Part shown: positions 57,801 through 64,000 of the stretch, in pieces | Numbering within the stretch: the first letter of the stretch is position 1 | How the letters are laid out: each line of letters opens with the position of its first letter | Assembly: GCA_021018815.1 (NCBI GenBank) | Contig: JAITYX010000003.1 | Location: 5,132,501 to 5,196,500 of the forward strand | Source of the DNA: Talinum fruticosum | Lineage: Eukaryota; Streptophyta; Magnoliopsida; Caryophyllales; Talinaceae | Direction of reading: 5' to 3' | Length of the DNA: 64,000 nt | Position numbers and translations under genes: made by a program | Notes under the pieces: generated by a model | Told to the model about the DNA's origin: nothing | What the model saw: only the letters and a program-made list of their open reading frames with translations | The model's database searches: none

Positions 57801-58820
57801 ACCTCGATAGAGTTTCGATCTATTGCTTTACCTTTTTCATCTAAGTCCAGCTTCAAGCTACTCGCTCATAGGGGTTCGCTGCATGCTTCGTATTTTGAAG
57901 TTTATACTTTTTCAAGCAGCTCCTTGGTGTACTTTGATTGATGGACATAGATTCCATTTTTGTCTTGCTTGATTTGTAGACCAAGGAAGAAATTGAGTTC
58001 TCCCATCATACTCATTTGAAATTTCTGTCTCATTAACTCGGAAAAATCTCGACACGTGAATTTCATTAGTAGCTCCAAATTGTCATCAACGTATATCCGA
58101 GCAATAAGGAAATCTTTCCCCTTGGTTTTTATAAAGAGGGTCTTGTCGATCCGACCTCTTCTAAAATCATTTTGAACCAACAAATTGCTCAGTCTTTCAT
58201 ACCAAGCTCTAGGAGCTTATTTAAGACCATAAAGAGCCTTTTGAAGTTTGAAAACATGATTTGGAAATTCCGAGTTTTCAAATCCAGGGGCTGCTCAACA
58301 TAGACTTCCTCTTTGATAAAACCATTGAGAAAAGCACACTTAACATCCATTTGATATAATTTTATAGTCATGCTAGATGCAAATGCTAACAGGATTCTAA
58401 TGGCTTCGATTCCGCAACAGTGCAAAGGTTTCCCCACAATCAATCCCTTCTTCCCGATTGTAACCTTGAGCTACAAGTCTAGCCTTGTTTCTGACTACCA
58501 ACCCACCTTCATCCAGTTTGTTCTTGAAAACCCATTTGGTTCCTATGACTGGGTGGTCGGAAGGTCATTTGGTCGAGTCTGGACTTGGTTTCTTTCGAAT
58601 TGATTGAGTTCCTCTTGCATGGCCTCTACTCATTCAGGTTCATTTAGGGCCTCTAGTGCATTTTTGGGTTCGAGTTAATGAAATGAATGCAGTGAATGCA
58701 CATAGATTCTGAAGAGAGGAACGAATTCTTACCCTAATGTTGATATCGGATAATATGTTTTCTAGTGGATAACTAAAAGCATATTTGAATGCTCTACCTG
58801 TTCTCCGATTCACCAGATCT
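57801..58820 (-). pseudogene. SIRE-D reverse transcriptase, broken
   Basis: From about 58650 the minus strand reads EELNQFERNQV, FKNKLDEGGLVVR and, after a shift, [38 protein letters not shown] (58443-58189). Then the frame 58183-57902: RIYVDDN (YVDD at 58082-58093), MSMMGELNFFLGLQIKQ and SKYTKELLEKV. Confidence 0.88.
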
Positions 58821-59960
58821 GTAGGCTGAATTGGTTGATCTTCGAAGTTTGTTCTGAGTGGACTTGTTCATCAATTTATCCTTCATCATTATGAGCTGGT
58901 TCTTGAGTTGTTTCATTCCGAGTCACTTCGTTCCGAGTGACTTCATTCCGACTCGATTGGGTGTGATTCCCGATAGGCTCACTTTTGTCAAGGTCATCAT
59001 CTCTGCTGAGCTTCGGATCTAAGAATGATGATTCACTTGGCTTTTCCTGTTCAAGCTCATCAAACACAACATGGATACTTTCTTCCACTTTGTTAGTTCT
59101 CTTATTAAAAATGCGATAAGCTTTACTATGAGAGGAATAACCTAGAAAAATACCTTCATCTCGACCGAGCATCAAACTTGGTCGAGTGATCCTTACCATT
59201 GTTGTGAACAAAACACTTACATCCAAAGGGTTTGAAATATGAAATATTGGGTTTCTTCCCTTTATAGAGCTCGTAAGGTGTTTTCTTCAGAATGGGTCCG
59301 ATGAGGCATCTGTTCAAAGTGTAGTTGATCGTGTTGATCGCCTCAGCCTTGAAATAGTAGGGTAGATTGTGCTCAATCATCATTATCCTAGCTATTTCTT
59401 CAAGAGTTCTATTCTTTCTCTCCACTACTCCATTCTGTTGAGGAGTTCTTGGTGCTGAGAAGTTGTGAGAGATACCATTCTTGTCACAAAACTCGAGAAT
59501 TCCGAGTAGTCGAACTCCCTTCCATGGTCGGTTCGAATTCTCTAGATCCGAGTCCGAGACTCAACTTGGATTTTTCTGCAGAGCTTGCTGAACTCCTTGA
59601 ATGCTTCATTTTTGTGCTTGAGAAAACACACCCAGGTAAATCGTGAATAATCATCAATAATAACAAGTACATGTGATTTACCTCCGAGGCTCTTAATACG
59701 GATTTCACCACATAAGTCCATATGTAGCAGCTTCAAGCACCTTGGATGTGGAAACTGTCTTCGGGGATTTGAATGATGATCCGACTTGTTTCCCTCTTAT
59801 GCAAGCTTCACAAACTTTGTCTTTCTTGAAAGCACAATTGGGCAATCCTCCGACTAAACCATGAGATGCCAATTTCTTAATAGTATGCATGCTAACATGG
59901 CCTAATCTACGATGCCATTTCCATGAGTCATCATGAAGTGATGCTTTTAAACAAGATAGG
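58821..59960 (-). pseudogene. SIRE-D integrase, broken
   Basis: WHRRLGHVSMHTIKKLASHG (about 59915-59860), CEACIRGKQ, then MKLLHMDLCGEIRIKSLGGK (59736, first Asp) and DYSRFTWVCFLKHKN, the DHGREFDY segment near 59515 (second Asp), PQQNGVVERKNRTLEE (Glu, about 59430), and TPYELYKGKKPNISYFKPFG to 59156. Then the frame 59226-58876 with GIFLGYSSHSKAYRIF and a Thr/Asn/Glu-rich linker. Only a few shifts are present. Confidence 0.88.
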
Positions 59961-60310
59961 TTCTGACTAGGGTCGAAAGAGGAATAATATAAGTGTTACC
60001 CGATCTCTTACCCGAGAGTTTGATCTCCTTGGTAGTGTCATCGAAATGTAACGATTGGTTTGAGTGAATCTTACCTCTTGACCTTTATCGCACAGTTGAG
60101 AGATGCTAAGCGAGTTATACTTTAACCCCTTGACAAGGTAAACTGGATCGACCAGGTTACTTCCTTTTCCAATCTTGCAAATCCCGATTATCTTATATTT
60201 GCTGTCATTTCCAAATGTGACTTTTCCTCCTTTGTACTTTTCTAACTCAAAAAGAGTCCCGAGTCTCCCGACATATGTCGTGAGCATCCACCGTCAAGGT
60301 ACCAATGCCC
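59961..60310 (-). pseudogene. SIRE-D protease, broken
   Basis: HWYLDGGCSRHM near 60309-60272, then FELEKYKGGKVTFGNDSKYK and GICKIGKGSNLVDPVYLVKG to about 60120. DGG replaces D-S/T-G as in SIRE-C, so this looks like a family trait and not a mutation of one copy. Confidence 0.8.
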
Positions 60311-62131
60311 TTTTGATCTTTTTCGAGTAGCCTGCAAAACGAAACAAACTAACCTTTCTCACTTCCTCTAACAAACCCAAGTAACACTCTTTACTCGTGG
60401 TCCTTTTCTCGAGGAAGAAGGTTTTTCTGAACCCGCATTTGAATGACTTTGGGTTTAGTCCGATTCTCGAGTCTTCCATTTAGAGAACTGAGTCTATGTC
60501 TCTTTCTTTTGAAAGGATTTTCTTTTGGAAAACGGTGGAGATGGTTTTCTCCAAAAATTGGTCCGGGCTCAGTCCTTCTTACATTTTTGTGAATGGGACC
60601 GTGCTCAGCTTTCTTGAACTTTACAGCTCTGGAATCCTTTCGAAAAGCTCCGAGTAGGAATTGGATTCCTCTTGTTTGTTAAAACCAAGACCTTCCTTTC
60701 GAAGGAGACACATTGAGATCCCAAGAGCATGTCAAGGTTTTTCCGACCTTGAGTAAACTTTAAAACAAGATCTTGAGACTCATTGAGCTTTTGCTTTAGT
60801 TGCTCATTTTCTTTTCGAGTAACTTAGACTCAGCCTCATTGATTTGAGCATTAGTCTTGAGTTCTCCGAGTGTGAGTCTCAGCTTTTCCAACTCATTTTT
60901 TAAAGAAATGCTCTCGGAGGAAATTAACTCAAGTTGTTCTTTAAAGTGAGAGGAATCGAATTGGACTTTTCTTCCAAAGTGAAAATATACTTAGTTAAAT
61001 CAGCTTTGGAGAATTTCGGAAAGTACTCAATTACCTCTTGAGGATTAGCTTCATCATTGTCCGGCTGATCCGAGTCCGACTCGTTTCCGCTTCGAGTCGA
61101 AAGTGCCATCCGACACTTTAAGTCATCTAAGTCCTCGTCATCTTCTCGATAAGTCCTTGTCACTCCATGTGGCCATCATAGCCTTTTTCTTCTTTCTGTC
61201 CCGTTTTCTCTTTGGACAGTCTTTGACTATGTGTTCCTTGCTACCACATTCAAAACACCCGAGTTCTTAGTCAAAGATAACTTTGAAGGAGAAGAATATT
61301 TACCTTTTCTATCCTTCTTGTCTTTCTTATAGAACTCTTCTTTTGGCTTCTTATCCCATCTCTTGTGCTTCATCATTCTCTTGAAGCCTCTAGCGATAAG
61401 TGCCATGAGATCCTCTTCGAGTCGGATGAACTCGGATCCGCTTCTCGATTTCCGAGGCTTTTAGCGCAATGTTCTTTTTGGTGCCGACCTCTACGTCCTC
61501 CTCTTCCAAGTGGATCTCATGGCCGAGAAGCTTCCCAATGAGTTCGTCCGGCTTCAGTAGAGACAAGTTTTGAGCCTCTTCGATAGTTGTCACCTTGGGA
61601 CCCCATCTTTTCTTGGGTAGGCTTCGAGTATTTGTCTCGCACATTTCCTCGTGGGAGATCTTTTTACCCGGAGATTTGAGATTGTTGGTAATCTCTGTAA
61701 ATCGAATGAACATCCGAGTGATGTTTTCATCTGGCTCCATCTTGAATAGCTCATATTTATGAAGATATTGGCTTATCTTCGCTTGTCTCGACCTGGCTTG
61801 TACCTTCATAAGTGTTGACCAGGGTCTCCCACACTCGGTTGTATTCTTTCGAGATGATGGCGAACATAAGAATGTTCATTGCCTCGAAGTTCTTTCTCGA
61901 ACTTTTCAGCTTCATCACTGTGAACTCAGCCTTTGTTTTGGGCACAATTCTTGTTTCTTCCATCTTCATGGGAAGGTAGTTTCCTTCTTGTATGATGTTC
62001 CGCACATCTTCATCATGATCCGAAGGAAACATTCCATGAGTTTCTTCCAAGTGCACGAAGTTGGATCCTTTGAACTTTGGTGGTCCGCTGGAAGATCTTC
62101 CTTCATCGAACTCTCCGTTGTTCCGAGCCAT
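60311..62131 (-). pseudogene. SIRE-D gag, broken
   Basis: The ATG at 62131 starts MARNNGEFDEGRSSSGPPKF, then DEDVRNIIQEGNYLPM, NFEAMNILMFAI and WETLVNTYEGTSQV. The second frame 61809-61390 carries ISQYLHKYELFKMEPDENI, RFTEITNNLKSPGKK and KRWGPKVTTIEEAQ. The zinc knuckle CFECGSKEHIVKDC (61216-61257) has all four ligands. The acidic tail (61163-60924) and a coiled-coil-like part follow. The start lies about 45 bases after the primer site. Confidence 0.87.
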
Positions 62132-62177
62132 TTGATCTTTAGACCTTTGGATGGTTAGATCCTTTTCTAAAAGGCTA

Positions 62178-62191
62178 GGCTCGATACCAAT
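62178..62191 (-). promoter_or_regulatory. SIRE-D primer binding site (initiator tRNA-Met type)
   Basis: ATTGGTATCGAGCC on the minus strand, directly after the LTR end, identical to SIRE-C. Confidence 0.82.
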
Positions 62192-63772
62192 TGAAAGTTT
62201 GCTCAGGGAGAGGCTAAGTCACCCTAGAGGGGGTGAATAGGGTGATGATGAAATTTGCTTGAAATTTAATATAGATGTGAATTTGAGGTGAGCAAGAGTC
62301 GTGGATGATCTCGTAAAAGCACTAACTCGAATTCAATGAAGAGTGAAGAAACAGATTAAGCAGAAATTGTCCGAGTATAGAATGCACTCAGAAAATTAAT
62401 AACACGTAAAGTACGTGGAAACCCTCCCGAGGCAGAAAACCACGGACCGTGCTAATCCAAGCACGAAGTCAAATCCACTATTTTGAGTCCACAAAATACA
62501 GTAGACTCGACTTGACTTGAGTTGCTCCCTTAGACAACCCCTTACAAGTTTTCCTACACTCGAAATTCCCTTATCTCGATCTAGTACTTCCTAACTAAGA
62601 TAACCCTTACAAGTTAGGGACAACCGAGCTCCTTACGACTCAGCCAAGGGACCTTACTTAGAGAGTAAGAAAGAAAGTGTTTGTAATCGAGTACAAGACC
62701 TTACAACTCGGAATATTATGAAATACGTAATTGGAGTTGTAAGTAGAAGATTGAGAATGAATACAAAGACTTTTGATCAAGTATGTATATTAACAATAGA
62801 TTCGGCAATCTTCACGTCTTGAAAGTTGGCTTCTAGTTATAGATGACCAAGCAGCTTAGCCGTTGTGTCCATCTTCCGACTGGAAGTCCTTTGTGATCGT
62901 TGTAAAGGATTTTCCGAGTCACTCGGAAAATATCCGTTGAGATATGAACATTGAGCAACGGTTCTTGACTCCTTTGGAAGTCCCAAAACCACTCGGTGGT
63001 GTCTTGAAAAATAAGGTGGAAACCACCGTTGAGCTTGGTGTTGCAGATTTCCAGCTTTGGAAACAGACAACCCCGACACGATGTCCGGGGCTAGCTCGGA
63101 GGTGGAAAAAGCCTTGTCTACTGGTGATTTGACGTTTTGAAACCTAGGTTACTTTTGTAATTCAAATTTAGGATAGCCTCGTTTGAATAACCTACAAAAG
63201 CAAACCAATTTGGTTCTCAAAGTATAAAATACTTTGGTCCAAGATTAGACACGGATAATATTATAATTAAAATAATTAAGTGACTAATTATCCGAGTCGA
63301 AAAGAAAAGAAATTTTCCGAGTCTAATATCCATGAAACTCAAATTCCATCATAGTCGAGTCTAGAAGGCAATCAAGTTAGATATAGAATATTAGAGTAAA
63401 CAGACTTGATCTAGACTAAACAAAATTCAAACTAAAATATGCTGACTTGGAACAATGTAATTTATGAATCACGAAATCGGACTCGAGTTTATTCCGCGAA
63501 AAGATAATGTTTGAATCATGCGATATATCCGAGTGTTGGGTGACTCGGAACCGAGTGAGAAGTAGCATATAGAATTATGTTTTCTGAGTCAATCGAGTCA
63601 GGCGAGAACAGACATAATAGATACTATAACACTCAAAAGAAATGTTATATCACTCAGAAAAGTTTCTAAGATGCATGGAATGTGTTGAAGTCAAAACCCC
63701 ATAAGAGATGAAGTCTTATACCTGATTCCTTGATGGAACTCAGAAACGAGTAAGTAAAAGTCCGAGTCTTCA
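62192..63772 (-). repeat. SIRE-D 5' LTR
   Basis: On the plus strand TGAAAGTTTGCTC...CCGAGTCTTCA; partner of 52853-54440. It is followed by the duplicated TTGGT and then the SIRE-B pol linker. Confidence 0.93.
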
Positions 63773-63777
63773 TTGGT

Positions 63778-64000
63778 AAATCAAAGGACAGGTAAAGCTT
63801 TCAAATATGCATCCAACCACCCACCTGAAAACATACTTTCCGACATGAACAAGTGGGGTAAGAACTCGATCTTCTTGCATAATCTATGTGCAATTTCTGC
63901 ATGCATATCATTAACTAAAACCAAAAATGCACTAGAAGCCCTAAATGAACCTGAATGGGTAAAGGCCATGTAAGAAGAGCTCAATTAATTTGAAAGAAAC
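63778..64000 (+). pseudogene. SIRE-B pol linker and RT start, partial at right edge
   Basis: RTGKAFKYASNHPPENILSD, then NLCAISACISLTKTKNALEA and LNEPEWVKAM, a TAA stop at 63970, then EELN-FER. It continues SIRE-B pol after SIRE-D and aligns with 421-650 of SIRE-A and 44560-44760 of SIRE-C. The RT body lies past the window. Confidence 0.85.

Larger units (their letters stand above)
52853..63772 (-). mobile_element. SIRE-D: complete Sirevirus-type element, minus strand, inside SIRE-B
   Basis: Two LTRs (1588 and 1581 bases) with TTGGT duplications bound, on the minus strand, primer site, gag, protease, integrase, RT, RNase H, env-like ORF and polypurine tract; 10.9 kb in total. It is the least broken of the four related elements: the zinc knuckle and YVDD are intact, and the integrase core is readable in a few long pieces. 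Confidence 0.94.
37318..64000 (+). mobile_element. SIRE-B: Sirevirus-type element, interrupted by SIRE-C and SIRE-D, continues past the right edge
   Basis: The own parts are 37318-39653 (5' LTR, primer site, gag start), 50362-52852 (gag end, protease, integrase, linker) and 63778-64000 (linker and RT start). Joining these across the two insertions gives a continuous copia order. The bases before the 5' LTR are AAATA, so that pentamer should follow its 3' LTR outside the window. Confidence 0.88.

Noticed and set aside
1..64000. Endogenous pararetrovirus (Caulimoviridae) as source of the RT sequences
   Set aside because: Every RT is linked to integrase and LTRs, and no movement or coat protein is seen; the pieces are Ty1/copia and Ty3/gypsy.

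Overview
The window is heterochromatic DNA from a flowering plant, probably a large, repeat-rich genome. Almost all of it is LTR retrotransposons nested inside one another, with one CACTA DNA transposon and one foldback element. I found no ordinary host gene, tRNA, rRNA or CRISPR array. The evidence is paired LTRs, five-base target duplications (TSDs), primer binding sites, polypurine tracts and Ty1/copia or Ty3/gypsy pol domains. Nearly all coding sequence is broken by stops and frameshifts; some of the breaks may be sequencing artefacts (see findings). Reading frames were judged by eye, so domain edges are approximate.

Layout. 1-19035 (+): Sirevirus-type copia element SIRE-A, whose 5' half lies left of the window. 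It carries integrase end, RT, RNase H and an env-like ORF, with a 3' LTR at 17610-19035. Inside it sit a solo LTR (2255-3501, TSD ATGGA) and a complete Athila-like gypsy element on the minus strand (3944-15633, TSD GGAGG) that splits the env-like ORF. SIRE-A is itself inserted in the RNase H of a Tat-clade gypsy element. 19036-36440: that Tat element, with RNase H and integrase on +, then two antisense genes on - (a DUF7745-like ORF and a seven-exon plant-mobile-domain gene with its own TATA box), then two LTR copies separated by a deleted internal region that keeps a second mobile-domain first exon. LTR copy 1 holds a non-autonomous CACTA element (27529-31449, TSD ATG); copy 2 holds a solo Sirevirus LTR (34310-35901, TSD GAGCG). 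36661-37317: a microsatellite and a foldback element cut by the next insertion.

37318-64000 (+): Sirevirus element SIRE-B, running off the right edge. Its gag is interrupted by complete SIRE-C (39654-50356, +, TSD CCGAG/TTGAG). The linker between its integrase and RT is interrupted by complete SIRE-D (52853-63772, -, TSD TTGGT).

How the parts work together: each Sirevirus has the order LTR, initiator-tRNA-Met-type primer site, gag (UBN2-like region, zinc knuckle, acidic tail), protease, integrase, RT, RNase H, then a separate env-like ORF with a TATAAATAGC box upstream, a polypurine tract and the 3' LTR. The Athila element has gag, protease, RT, RNase H and integrase and uses a tRNA-Asp-like primer site. 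The Tat element adds antisense genes between pol and its 3' LTR. The relative order of insertion can be read from the nesting: Tat and the foldback first; then SIRE-A, SIRE-B and CACTA; then Athila, SIRE-C, SIRE-D and the solo LTRs.
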